16,934 nt of DNA, from positions 1 through 16,934 of the forward strand of contig JAEZAM010000133.1 in the NCBI GenBank assembly GCA_023430465.1, read 5' to 3'. Below the pieces are notes generated by a model that did not search any database, was not told where the DNA came from, and saw nothing but the letters and a program-made list of their open reading frames with translations. The stretch is from Bacteroidota bacterium. GTDB taxonomy: Bacteria; Bacteroidota; Bacteroidia; Chitinophagales; Chitinophagaceae. Below, piece after piece: positions 7,214 to 15,309 of this stretch. Position numbers and translations under genes: made by a program. Numbering within the stretch: position 1 is the stretch's first letter; every line of letters begins with the position of its first letter.

Positions 7214-7426
7214 ATGAAAAAAGTATTTGCAATTTTCGCAATCGCTGCTGTACTGGTAGCTTGTAACAACGAAGCTGATACCACAGACGCTACTGCTGAT
7301 TCAATCCGCCAGGCTGATTCACTCCGCCGCGAAGACAGCATCAGAAATGCAACTCCAGCTCCTGTAGGTGATTCTACAACTGTTGCTGGCGACACCACTA
7401 AGAAAGATACCACGATGGTTAAATAA
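7214..7426 (+). CDS. Small Ser/Thr/Asp-rich lipoprotein of unknown function
   Basis: A 70-aa protein. MKKVFAIFAIAAVLVAC is a lipoprotein signal with Cys17, followed by NNEAD. The mature 54 residues are low-complexity: DSIRQADSLRREDSIRN, then a Pro/Thr/Asp/Lys tail (GDSTTVAGDTTKKDTTMVK). The repeated DSIR/DSLR heptad-like unit could form a short helix or coiled coil. I do not recognise a named family; tiny lipoproteins of this style are frequent in Bacteroidota. The gene is a tight single unit: consensus promoter ending 27 bp before the ATG and a strong terminator 20 bp after the stop, which suggests high, independent expression. Confidence 0.88.
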   Translation: MKKVFAIFAIAAVLVACNNEADTTDATADSIRQADSLRREDSIRNATPAPVGDSTTVAGDTTKKDTTMVK

Positions 7427-7446
7427 TTCAGTATATCTTCTTTTTG

Positions 7447-7477
7447 AAACTCCTCCGTATCCCGGAGGAGTTTTTTT
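7447..7477 (+). terminator. Intrinsic terminator after the 70-aa lipoprotein gene
   Basis: AAACTCCTCCG (7447-7457) pairs with CGGAGGAGTTT (7463-7473) around TATCC, with an uninterrupted T7 at 7471-7477. The CTCCTCCG/CGGAGGAG core resembles the bidirectional terminator at 3949-3978 (TCCTCCG/CGGAGGA). Confidence 0.92.
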
Positions 7478-7503
7478 ATGCGCTGCATCCTGGTGAAAAT
7501 ACC

Positions 7504-7534
7504 TTGGCCTTGTTTGGAGGCGGTGGTACGTTTG
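7504..7534 (+). promoter_or_regulatory. Consensus Bacteroidota promoter for the T9SS surface protein
   Basis: TTG at 7504-7506, 20 nt, then TACGTTTG at 7527-7534, an exact -7 match with correct spacing. Transcription would start near 7541, leaving only about 12 nt before ATG 7553. This supports the downstream ATG over the one at 7487, which would lie upstream of the promoter's start point. Confidence 0.75.
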
Positions 7535-7552
7535 ATAAATAATTCAGCAGAG

Positions 7553-9610
7553 ATGAAATGGATAGTGTGCATGGTTTTTTGCTGTACGTGTTCGCCTACC
7601 TTCAGCCAGGCGAGGTGGGATGGTGAGGCCGGTGATGGCCTTTGGATCAGCGCTATAAACTGGGAAGGTGATGTCATTCCGGCCGAAGGTGAGGTAGTAT
7701 TGCTGGATAATTCATTTATAGCTCAGGATTACGTCGTGCAATTGCCTGGCGGTGTTACCCAGGTAAGCCTCTCCTCCCTGCGCATATCGCCAGAGCCTGG
7801 CCGGCATATCAGGCTGACACTGCCGGCCACCAATACATCCATACCCGCACTGACCTTTACCGGCCCTGGTGATGCGTTGATTCTTGATGCCGGTGCTATC
7901 CTTCTCAATACCTCAGGCGCCAGTTCCGGTACACCGATCTTTATCAATGACCAGGCCTGGTTCAGGCTAAACAATGGTGCAAAATATATTCATCGGACGG
8001 AACGCGGCCATGCTTCTCTCGTAGCACGATTGTCTCCCGCACCCGGGACCGAGAAAGGTGAATTCGAGTTTGATGTGCCAGGCGCCGCTTCGTACACTTT
8101 ATCTACAAGCGGGCGAACCTACGGCACGCTGATACTATCCTCTGCGAGCGCGGGTGTTCAAAAAACCTATGCCAGTTCGGGAACCACATCACTAACTGTT
8201 CGTGGGGACATGATCCTTACAGGCGCAGTTAATTTCAGTTATGGGGCAAATACAAGGAATATCGTGGTAGGGGGAAATCTTCATGTTGGAATTGGGGCAA
8301 CAATGAACCTGGCTAACAGCGGCTCTTCAACCATTATCTGGGTAGCCGGCAACGTTGCCAATGAGGGCATCCTCACCGAATCGGGAAGTTCAACAGGTAC
8401 GGCCATTGGTTTCAATGGGGCAGGGCAACAACTTTTTATACAACAAGGTCAATTATCCAACCAGGTCGGGCTCGTGGTAAACAATGCTGAAGGAGTAAAA
8501 TTGCAGGGGAGGGTTGATATCGCTGGAAATGTCAGCCTGGGCAACGGGAACCTTGTAACAAGTGGGAGTGGTCTTCTTGTACTCCATAGTCAGGCAACCA
8601 TCGCCGCCAATGCAAGTGGATTTGTAGAAGGCGCCCTTCGCCGAATCGGTACGGGTGCGCTCCAGTTTCCCATAGGCCTGGGAGGGATATTTGCGCCACT
8701 CCATCTTGAACCCGACATCAATCAGACTGATACGTTCGAAGTGGAATATATCCGTTCGAACCCCGCGACAACATCTGGATACGGAGCCACTGTTCCTGCC
8801 TCGCTGGATCATCTGAGCCTGGTTGAATACTGGCGTGTCACCGGAAATGCAGCAGCCGCGGCGCAAAAAATAGGGCTTGGCGTCAGTCGCTGGAGTTTTG
8901 CCGGCGAATCAGCATCATTACGTATAGCAGGCAGTTCGGAAACAGGCTGGGTTGATCATGGACAATCATCCTTTGATGCAGGGGCTGAAGACAATGGCTG
9001 GATCACCGGGATGCTGTGGAGCCTGCCAGGTATTGCGGTATCAGGTGTGTTTACGCTCGCCAGTACAGCAGGCAGCCAAATAAATCCGCTGCCGGCTGTA
9101 ATCACCCGGTTCCGCTGGAGGGATCATGAGCAGCGTTTCATCGACTGGCAAGTCAATGATGTTACTGCAGGTACGAGGCTGGTTGTAGAGCGCAGCATGC
9201 ATGGGCAACCATTCGTACCGGTCTATCAACAGTTACTGACCAATGGAGATAACGCAACCGGAAGTTTTGCTGAGTCCTCTCCGGTTCCCGGATCGAAATA
9301 TCGGCTTGTCTTGAATCTGTTGAACAGTTTCTCCGTCTATAGTCCGGTAATTGTTAGCAGGAAAACCGGCGGTCCCGATGTATTCGCAGCAGGAGGCCGT
9401 ATCCGTTTGAAGGTACAATCGTTATCTTCAGCGAGGGGTCAGTTTCAACTTTATAGTGCGGGTGGAAGCCTGCTTGATCAATGGGAGGCGAAGTTGCAGC
9501 CGGGTATGAATATTCTTTCACGTGCCCACCGGCATTTGCCAACAGGCATTTATTTTCTGAGAACGATAATTGATGTAGAGGCCGTAACAACGCCCTTATT
9601 CATTCAATGA
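7553..9610 (+). CDS. T9SS-secreted beta-helix-like surface protein
   Basis: A 685-aa exported protein. Start ATG 7553 gives the signal peptide MKWIVCMVFCCTCSPTFSQA and fits the promoter just upstream. The mature N-terminus WDGEAGDGLWISAINWEGDVIPAEGEVVLLDNS is the opening of a pattern frequent in large Bacteroidota surface proteins. A long stretch of Gly/Ser/Thr/Asn-rich short strands follows (about 45-400; for example LTVRGDMILTGAVNF, IVVGGNLHVGIGATM, VDIAGNVSLGNGNL), suggesting a beta-helix or beta-solenoid. Then comes FRWRDHEQRFIDWQV...LVVERSMHGQPF (about 545-580), usual just before sorting domains. The last 75 residues (GQFQLYSAGGSLLDQW...LPTGIYFLRTI...TTPLFIQ) match the Por_Secre_tail type IX sorting domain, in a divergent form. 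Adhesion or surface display is inferred; no catalytic motif was seen. Confidence 0.88.
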   Translation: MKWIVCMVFCCTCSPTFSQARWDGEAGDGLWISAINWEGDVIPAEGEVVLLDNSFIAQDYVVQLPGGVTQVSLSSLRISPEPGRHIRLTLPATNTSIPALTFTGPGDALILDAGAILLNTSGASSGTPIFINDQAWFRLNNGAKYIHRTERGHASLVARLSPAPGTEKGEFEFDVPGAASYTLSTSGRTYGTLILSSASAGVQKTYASSGTTSLTVRGDMILTGAVNFSYGANTRNIVVGGNLHVGIGATMNLANSGSSTIIWVAGNVANEGILTESGSSTGTAIGFNGAGQQLFIQQGQLSNQVGLVVNNAEGVKLQGRVDIAGNVSLGNGNLVTSGSGLLVLHSQATIAANASGFVEGALRRIGTGALQFPIGLGGIFAPLHLEPDINQTDTFEVEYIRSNPATTSGYGATVPASLDHLSLVEYWRVTGNAAAAAQKIGLGVSRWSFAGESASLRIAGSSETGWVDHGQSSFDAGAEDNGWITGMLWSLPGIAVSGVFTLASTAGSQINPLPAVITRFRWRDHEQRFIDWQVNDVTAGTRLVVERSMHGQPFVPVYQQLLTNGDNATGSFAESSPVPGSKYRLVLNLLNSFSVYSPVIVSRKTGGPDVFAAGGRIRLKVQSLSSARGQFQLYSAGGSLLDQWEAKLQPGMNILSRAHRHLPTGIYFLRTIIDVEAVTTPLFIQ

Positions 9611-9615
9611 CAAGG

Positions 9616-11805
9616 TCATAATTTTTTCAGGATGCTCCTGACCGTATCACGGAACGTGACAAGTTCCTCCCGCTGCTGGCGGATGAAGCTGTTATCTTCC
9701 AGGGCACCGATCACCTGTTCCATTTCTTCGTTCGTTTCATACACCATTTTGCGGAATGGGCTTTCGTAGTCTTTGGCGCGCGAGCTATATATGCCTTCCA
9801 CCATCCATTCGCGGGTACTGACTGCATCATTCAACAACTGGCGGACAAATTTCGCTGTAAGTTGTTTCGGTTTTATATCATTCAATTCCAGCAATGACGC
9901 CAGGGCATGCTGCATTTTCATCTCGGGATAAGCTGCGCTGGTTTCGTGGTAAAAATTATGTACCGCATCCCAACTGTCGATCGTGCCGTTGTGTATATCG
10001 CGGATCAGCCTGTCAACTTCCGGCTTTGGGATAAGTTGACCACCGATATTGCACCATGCTGTTCGCTTGACACCGGCAAGACGAGCGGTTAGTGTGGTTA
10101 TGGTAAGTTCGGGCTCCTGTTCCAGCAAGCGGATCACTTCAAGCGCTGCATAATAAGATATCAGTTCCCGAAACAGGTTATAAGCTTCCGCTGGTTTTAG
10201 CAATACAACAGGACGGTTCGAATTTTCCACCCCTTCCAGCAGCACCTCTTTTCCTTTCAGCGATGTTCCTTTCTCAAGGGCAACGCTTCCTTTTTCGGCC
10301 AGCTTATCGGGCGATATCCGGCTTTTGCCTGCAATTGCTTTACCGGTAGCGATGCTCATTTCCCGGAGGGCATCAAACATCTCATTGATGCTGTCCGGCG
10401 CGAGGTAGCCGTATTCGAGGTGTTGATTGCGGAAGGCTCGTTTGTCCCTTGCTTCATATTTCCCCGAATTACGGGCGAGTGCGTACATGTTGTACATAAA
10501 CCAGTAACCCGGCATCACGAGGAGCCGATCGCGGCTGATGTCATTGCTGACGAGGGAAAACGGTATACGTATGTTAAGTTCTGCGGGGTAATCACCTTTG
10601 GCCATCAGGGTGAAACTGGCGAAGCGCGAGTTGTGTTTCAGGCTGACACAGAGACCGGGCCAGAAGCCCCGCCCGGCAATGATCTCTCCATCTGCTCCAC
10701 GGGAGTTGTGGTTCGACCCGATGGTAGCTCCTGCAGCCATATTGCTTTGGCCCATTACGACTGAGGCACAGAGAAATGAATTGTTATGGTGCTGTTCATG
10801 TGCAGGAAAAAGCAGCGAGTTTAAGACTTCGCAGCAGGAGATGGTTGAGTTGTCACCAAGGAAGGAATTGATCAGCCTTGCGCCATATTTTAACTGTGAA
10901 TGGGAGGCAAGGATAAAGCGAACGGCCTTGACTCCGTAGAATGCTTTACAGCCGAAGCCAATGATACCGTTTACCATTTCACAACCTTCACCAATCTGCG
11001 TAGGTGATTCGGCTGATGAATTGATCGTGAGATTTTTCAGCTTGTTGGCTCCTTTGATATAGGCGTCGGTGCCAATCATCACATCTTTGATGATGCGGCT
11101 GTTTTTTATAACTGTCCGGTCGCCGATCATACCGTAGTAGCCGCGTTTATCGTCGAATTTTTTTTCCGTGAATTCTTTGAATTTCTGCATCAGCACAGCG
11201 TCACCGCGGTGACGGGTCCAGAGGTAGGCATCACCCGTTTGCATGCCGTTGAATGGCATCACGCTGCGGCCTCCATTTTCATTACACAGTTCCAGCCATA
11301 TACGAACGGATTCTTTTTCTCCCTTACGAATAATGCCGTTGCCGAATTTGGCATGATCGGATACCTCGATCTCATTTACATTGACAATGATGACCTCATT
11401 GCCGATGATATAGTGGCTGAGGTAATTGACATTATTGATCACCACATTGTCACCCAGGTCGCAACTGATGATCGAGCTGTTGTATAGACCTACCGGCTGA
11501 CGCACATCATGAAACTGCAGGTAATATGGCTCCAGTTTTCCGATGCGTACAAGGCCATGAAATTTGCAGAGCTGCACCAGTGAAGGGTCGAATACCTCGT
11601 TGACCAGGATATGCTCCCAGTTATCACAGGTATTCCCGTTGGCATGCAGGATGCGGATCTCGCCATGAGTGAGGTTCCGGTATGCGCCCTTGTTCGTGTT
11701 CTGCAGGTTGCGCATGTAATATTCATCCTTGCCCCTGGGGATGTATTTAGTGTCGACAAAATTGTAACCCAGTGAAGTAATGGGAGTCTTGATGATCTCG
11801 TTCAT
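9616..11805 (-). CDS. DUF4954 family left-handed beta-helix protein
   Basis: A 729-aa cytoplasmic protein (no signal peptide). It matches the large DUF4954 proteins of Bacteroidota: AYRNLTHGEIRILHANGNTCDNWEHILV near the N-terminus, then imperfect hexapeptide-repeat segments (NSSIISCDLGDNVVINNVNYLSHYIIGNEVIIVNVNEI; later GDRTVIKNSRIIKDVMIGTDAYIKG, INSFLGDNSTISCCEVLNSLLFP and NNSFLCASVVMGQSNMAAGATIGSNHNSRGADGEII). This is the left-handed beta-helix pattern of acyl- and nucleotidyl-sugar transferases. From about residue 450 it becomes alpha-helical. Function is unproven. The start is uncertain: ATG 11805 (MNEIIKTPITSLGYNF) is preferred, but ATG 11874 is in frame and 9 bp from the glmS stop. The gene lies directly downstream of glmS on the same strand, probably in its operon. 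Confidence 0.88.
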   Translation of the reverse strand: MNEIIKTPITSLGYNFVDTKYIPRGKDEYYMRNLQNTNKGAYRNLTHGEIRILHANGNTCDNWEHILVNEVFDPSLVQLCKFHGLVRIGKLEPYYLQFHDVRQPVGLYNSSIISCDLGDNVVINNVNYLSHYIIGNEVIIVNVNEIEVSDHAKFGNGIIRKGEKESVRIWLELCNENGGRSVMPFNGMQTGDAYLWTRHRGDAVLMQKFKEFTEKKFDDKRGYYGMIGDRTVIKNSRIIKDVMIGTDAYIKGANKLKNLTINSSAESPTQIGEGCEMVNGIIGFGCKAFYGVKAVRFILASHSQLKYGARLINSFLGDNSTISCCEVLNSLLFPAHEQHHNNSFLCASVVMGQSNMAAGATIGSNHNSRGADGEIIAGRGFWPGLCVSLKHNSRFASFTLMAKGDYPAELNIRIPFSLVSNDISRDRLLVMPGYWFMYNMYALARNSGKYEARDKRAFRNQHLEYGYLAPDSINEMFDALREMSIATGKAIAGKSRISPDKLAEKGSVALEKGTSLKGKEVLLEGVENSNRPVVLLKPAEAYNLFRELISYYAALEVIRLLEQEPELTITTLTARLAGVKRTAWCNIGGQLIPKPEVDRLIRDIHNGTIDSWDAVHNFYHETSAAYPEMKMQHALASLLELNDIKPKQLTAKFVRQLLNDAVSTREWMVEGIYSSRAKDYESPFRKMVYETNEEMEQVIGALEDNSFIRQQREELVTFRDTVRSILKKL

Positions 11806-11883
11806 AGAAAAACGTATTGAACAATCCCAATGATCAGGATTATTCCATTCACATGCGCCGATCGTCTCGGCCATGCCCTGATC

Positions 11884-13719
11884 TTATTCCACTGTCACGC
11901 TTTTAGCGAGGTTTCTTGGCTTGTCAACGTCCAGTTCTTTGGCTACCCCGATGTAATAGGCCAGCAGTTGCAGTGGGATGGCGCTGAGCATGGGTGCTAC
12001 GATCTCATCCGCTTCCGGCACCACCATCACATCATTTGACAACTCCTCTGACACTTTATCGCCTTCGGTGATCACAGAGATGACCATGCCTTTCCGGGCT
12101 TTGATCTCCTGCATATTGCTTATCACTTTTTCGTGATAGGCATCCTTGGTGGCAATGAAGACAACGGGTAATTTTTCGTCTACGAGAGCGATGGGTCCAT
12201 GTTTCATTTCCGCAGCGGGATAGCCTTCAGCATGGATGTAGGAAATCTCTTTTAGTTTGAGAGCGCCTTCAAGTGCTACAGGGAAATTGTATCCGCGACC
12301 GAGATAGAGAAAATCGCGGGCGTCTTTATATTTTTCCGCCAGTTTGCGGATGTGTTCGCTGTGTTGCAATGTCCAGGCTACTTTTTCGGGGACCTCGTTC
12401 AGTTCGTGAAGTAATTTCTGGTAGCGTGCATCGGAGATACTGCCCTTGGTATGTGCGATCTTCAACGCCATCATGGTTAGAACAGCCAGTTGTGCCGTGA
12501 ATGCCTTGGTGCTGGCAACACCTATTTCCGGTCCGGCATGGGTGTAGGCGCCACCATGAGATGCCCGGGCAATGGATGAGCCCACTACATTCACCACACC
12601 GAGGATCAGCGCGCCTTTTGCCTTGGCGGTTTCGATGGCCACCAGGGTATCTGCCGTTTCCCCGCTTTGTGAAATGGCGATAATGATATCGCCTTCATTG
12701 ATCACGGGATTGCGATAACGGAATTCAGATGCGTACTCCACCTCCACATTTATCCGGCATAGTTCTTCAAAAATATATTCTGCCACCAGTCCCGCATGCC
12801 AGCTTGTTCCACAGGCGATCATGATGATACGATTGGCCTTCAGTATCTGTTCGGCGTACTGCTGAATACCGCTCATGGTGATGGTACCGGCTTCCGCGTC
12901 CAGTCGTCCGCGAAGGCAGTCATAGATGGTCTGTGGCTGCTCAAAGATTTCCTTGAGCATAAAATGATCATAACCGCCTTTTTCGATAGCCGCCAGTTCA
13001 AGGTCAAGTTTCTGAACGTAGGGAGTGATTTTTTCGTTGCCAAGGTTTTTCAGGATCAGTTCATCCGGGCGGATGATGGCGAGTTCATAGTCATTTACAT
13101 AAACTACTTCCTTGGTGTATTCTAGCATGGGTGACGCATCGGAGCCGAGGAAATGTTCACCTTTTCCCACACCGATCACCAGGGGGCTGCCCTTGCGGGC
13201 GGCAATGATGGTGTCGGGGCTGGCCTCATCGAGGAGGAGGATGACATAGGCCCCGGTAACACGTTTCAATGCGATGCGTACTGCTTCTTCCAGTGAACAG
13301 GCGTTGTTCTTCTGGATTTCTTCGATGAAGTTCAGCAGAACTTCCGTATCCGTATCGCTTTTGAAAGTGTATCCTTTGCGAAGCAGTTCATTCTTGAGCT
13401 GGGCGTAGTTCTCAATGATCCCGTTGTGGATCATGGCGAGTTTACCACTGGCTGACTGATGCGGATGGGCATTGCGATCGCTTGGCTCGCCGTGCGTGGC
13501 CCAGCGGGTATGGCCGATGCCGGCATTGGCATGAAGGTCTTTGCCAACAATGGCTTCTTCAAGTTCCGCCACTTTTCCTTTTTTCTTGTAAACTTTTACT
13601 CCGCCGTTATGAAGAGCAACACCGGTACTGTCGTAACCCCGGTATTCCAGTCGTTTCAATCCTTTGATGATAATAGGGTAGGCCTCCCGTGGACCTGTGT
13701 ATCCAACGATTCCGCACAT
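11884..13719 (-). CDS. glmS: Glutamine-fructose-6-phosphate aminotransferase (isomerizing)
   Basis: A 611-aa enzyme of the normal GlmS length. It starts MCGIVGYTGP, with Cys2 as the N-terminal nucleophile of the class II glutaminase domain; RWATHG (72-77) is the conserved glutamine-site loop. Two SIS domains follow: CGTSWHAG and SQSGETADT (350-358) with ASTKAFTAQ in the first, and LGRGYNFPVALEGALKLKEISYIHAEGY and EMKHGPIAL in the second. The C-terminus DKPRNLAKSVTVE carries the invariant LAKSVTVE tail. It converts fructose-6-phosphate and glutamine to glucosamine-6-phosphate and glutamate, the first step to UDP-GlcNAc for peptidoglycan and LPS. It is probably the first gene of an operon with the DUF4954 gene. 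Confidence 0.98.
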   Translation of the reverse strand: MCGIVGYTGPREAYPIIIKGLKRLEYRGYDSTGVALHNGGVKVYKKKGKVAELEEAIVGKDLHANAGIGHTRWATHGEPSDRNAHPHQSASGKLAMIHNGIIENYAQLKNELLRKGYTFKSDTDTEVLLNFIEEIQKNNACSLEEAVRIALKRVTGAYVILLLDEASPDTIIAARKGSPLVIGVGKGEHFLGSDASPMLEYTKEVVYVNDYELAIIRPDELILKNLGNEKITPYVQKLDLELAAIEKGGYDHFMLKEIFEQPQTIYDCLRGRLDAEAGTITMSGIQQYAEQILKANRIIMIACGTSWHAGLVAEYIFEELCRINVEVEYASEFRYRNPVINEGDIIIAISQSGETADTLVAIETAKAKGALILGVVNVVGSSIARASHGGAYTHAGPEIGVASTKAFTAQLAVLTMMALKIAHTKGSISDARYQKLLHELNEVPEKVAWTLQHSEHIRKLAEKYKDARDFLYLGRGYNFPVALEGALKLKEISYIHAEGYPAAEMKHGPIALVDEKLPVVFIATKDAYHEKVISNMQEIKARKGMVISVITEGDKVSEELSNDVMVVPEADEIVAPMLSAIPLQLLAYYIGVAKELDVDKPRNLAKSVTVE

Positions 13720-13741
13720 GTAGGTTTAATTTTTAGTGCGG

Positions 13742-13769
13742 TAAAGATATAGATTTCAAGTCTTGCAAA
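13742..13769 (-). promoter_or_regulatory. Possible glmS promoter
   Basis: On the minus strand TTTG (13766-13769), 16 nt, then TATCTTTA (13742-13749). The -7 box has one mismatch (final A for G) and the spacing is short, but the bases just after it (ccgcactaaa) closely match those after the strong promoter at 7180-7187 (cggcactaaa). The leader would be about 15-20 nt. Confidence 0.42.
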
Positions 13770-13839
13770 CGATTGTTTAACCGCAGGCAAGCAGGCGGGC
13801 AGACAGGGGCGCTGGCGGCGGGCAATACGCTGAAAATCT

Positions 13840-15234
13840 TTACAGTAGGGTTCCGCTAAGGAGCATGAAGGCTACGGAGAAATAGATCACAAGTCCGGTT
13901 ACATCCACCAGTGTGGCCACGAATGGTGCGGAGGATACGGCGGGGTCAGCCCCCAGTCGTTTCAGTACCATGGGCAGCATACTGCCGGCCAGTGTGCCCC
14001 AGAGTACGACGCCGAGGAGGGTGATGCCTACGGTCAACCCGATAAGCATCCAGTGTTCACCATAGATGCCAGGGGCGTAGAGGTGTACGATGAACAGGCG
14101 GAAAAAGCCCAGGAGGCCAAGCACACTTCCCAGCAGAAGTCCGGAAATAATTTCGCGGCGCATTACCCGCCACCAGTCGGCGATAGTTATTTCGCCAACG
14201 GCCATGGCCTGGATGATAAGTGTGGATGCCTGTGAGCCACTGTTTCCCCCGCTGGAAATAATGAGCGGTATAAATAAGGCCAGCACAACTGCTTTGGCGA
14301 TCTCATCTTCGAAAAAAGCCATGGCAGTTGCCGTCAGGAGTTCGCCGAGAAATAACACCACCAGCCACACTACCCGTTTTTTAAAAAGCCGGAAGATCGG
14401 CATCTCAAGATAAGGGTGTTCGAGAGCTGCCGTACCACCAATCTTCTGGATGTCTTCACTGAACTCCTCACTCGCTACCCAAAGCATGTCGTCAATGGTT
14501 ACGATGCCCAGCAATTTATTGCTGTTGCTGACTACCGGCATTGCCACGCGGTTGTTCATTTTAAATACTTCGCTGGCAGACTCCTGGTCGTCATAAGCGC
14601 TCAGAGAGACAACACGTTCATCCATCAGCTCAGCAACTTTCCGGTCAGGTGGGTTGAGGATAAAATCGCGGATGCGGATATCGTCAAGGAGTTCGCCCTT
14701 GTCATTGATCACATAGATCACATTGATCGTTTCGCTGTCCTTTCCATACTTACGGATAGTGGAGAACACCTCTTCGATTGTATTCTCGGGATAGACGTAC
14801 ACATAGTCCGGTGTCATCAGGCGACCGATGCTGTTTTCAGGATAGCCGAGTAGGGATAGCGTGATCTTTCTTTCTTCGGGATCGAGGAGCTTGATCAGTT
14901 CCCGCACTGCATTGCTGGGGAGTTCTTCGAGGAAGTCTGTGCGGTCATCCGCCGGCAGTTCATTCAGCAATGAGGCAATGGTATTGGGCGGCAGTGTCTG
15001 GATGATACGTTTCTGCGTGGGGAACTCAAGAATCTTGAAAACGCTCGCAGCACGGTGGACAGACATATTGGCGATGATCTGGCTTTCATAGTCCTCGTAC
15101 TCGTACACCAGGTCAGCAACGTCACTGATGTTCTGGTGATTCAGAAAATCTCTTATTTGCAGCTTGTCTTCTGTCTGGATGACTGCTTCAAACTGCTCCC
15201 TGATCGTAAGTTGTGCTTCCAGTTCCTCGGGCAT
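13840..15234 (-). CDS. mgtE: Magnesium transporter MgtE
   Basis: A 464-aa inner-membrane channel. Domains in order: the N-terminal helical superhelical domain (about 1-130, with LPPNTIASLLNELPADDRTDFLEEL), a CBS-domain pair (about 137-255, with SIGRLMTPDYVYVYPENTIEEV and AMPVVSNSNKLLGIVTIDDM), a connecting helix, and five membrane segments (about 285-464). The MgtE signatures are present: GGNSGSQAST (329-338), and GADPAVSSAPFVATLVDVTGLVIYF in the last membrane segments, where the Asp in LVDVTG lines the pore. MgtE forms a dimeric Mg2+ channel that closes when Mg2+ fills sites between the CBS and N domains. ATG 15234 is chosen over a TTG two codons earlier. The gene is divergent from the SET gene and no Mg2+ riboswitch is visible in the short leader. 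Confidence 0.96.
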   Translation of the reverse strand: MPEELEAQLTIREQFEAVIQTEDKLQIRDFLNHQNISDVADLVYEYEDYESQIIANMSVHRAASVFKILEFPTQKRIIQTLPPNTIASLLNELPADDRTDFLEELPSNAVRELIKLLDPEERKITLSLLGYPENSIGRLMTPDYVYVYPENTIEEVFSTIRKYGKDSETINVIYVINDKGELLDDIRIRDFILNPPDRKVAELMDERVVSLSAYDDQESASEVFKMNNRVAMPVVSNSNKLLGIVTIDDMLWVASEEFSEDIQKIGGTAALEHPYLEMPIFRLFKKRVVWLVVLFLGELLTATAMAFFEDEIAKAVVLALFIPLIISSGGNSGSQASTLIIQAMAVGEITIADWWRVMRREIISGLLLGSVLGLLGFFRLFIVHLYAPGIYGEHWMLIGLTVGITLLGVVLWGTLAGSMLPMVLKRLGADPAVSSAPFVATLVDVTGLVIYFSVAFMLLSGTLL

Positions 15235-15309
15235 GTTCAAATTTACGAACAGGGGATGAAAGAGCGGAGGCGATCCAGATTTTGATTGATTGTCGTTTCT
15301 TTACAGCCT

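Noticed and set aside
7478..7552. A longer N-terminus for the T9SS protein
   Set aside because: It starts at the end of the T run of a terminator and covers the gene's promoter; the signal peptide begins at 7553.
13780..13822. A GCAGGC-rich run between glmS and mgtE as a terminator
   Set aside because: It shows weak 8-nt periodicity but no stable stem followed by a T run on either strand.
13720..13839. A glmS ribozyme or other riboswitch upstream of glmS
   Set aside because: The likely leader is under 25 nt and no conserved ribozyme core is visible.
15238..15245. TAAATTTG on the minus strand, a perfect -7 box before mgtE
   Set aside because: It would place the transcription start inside the ATG at 15234, and no TTG lies at the right distance upstream.
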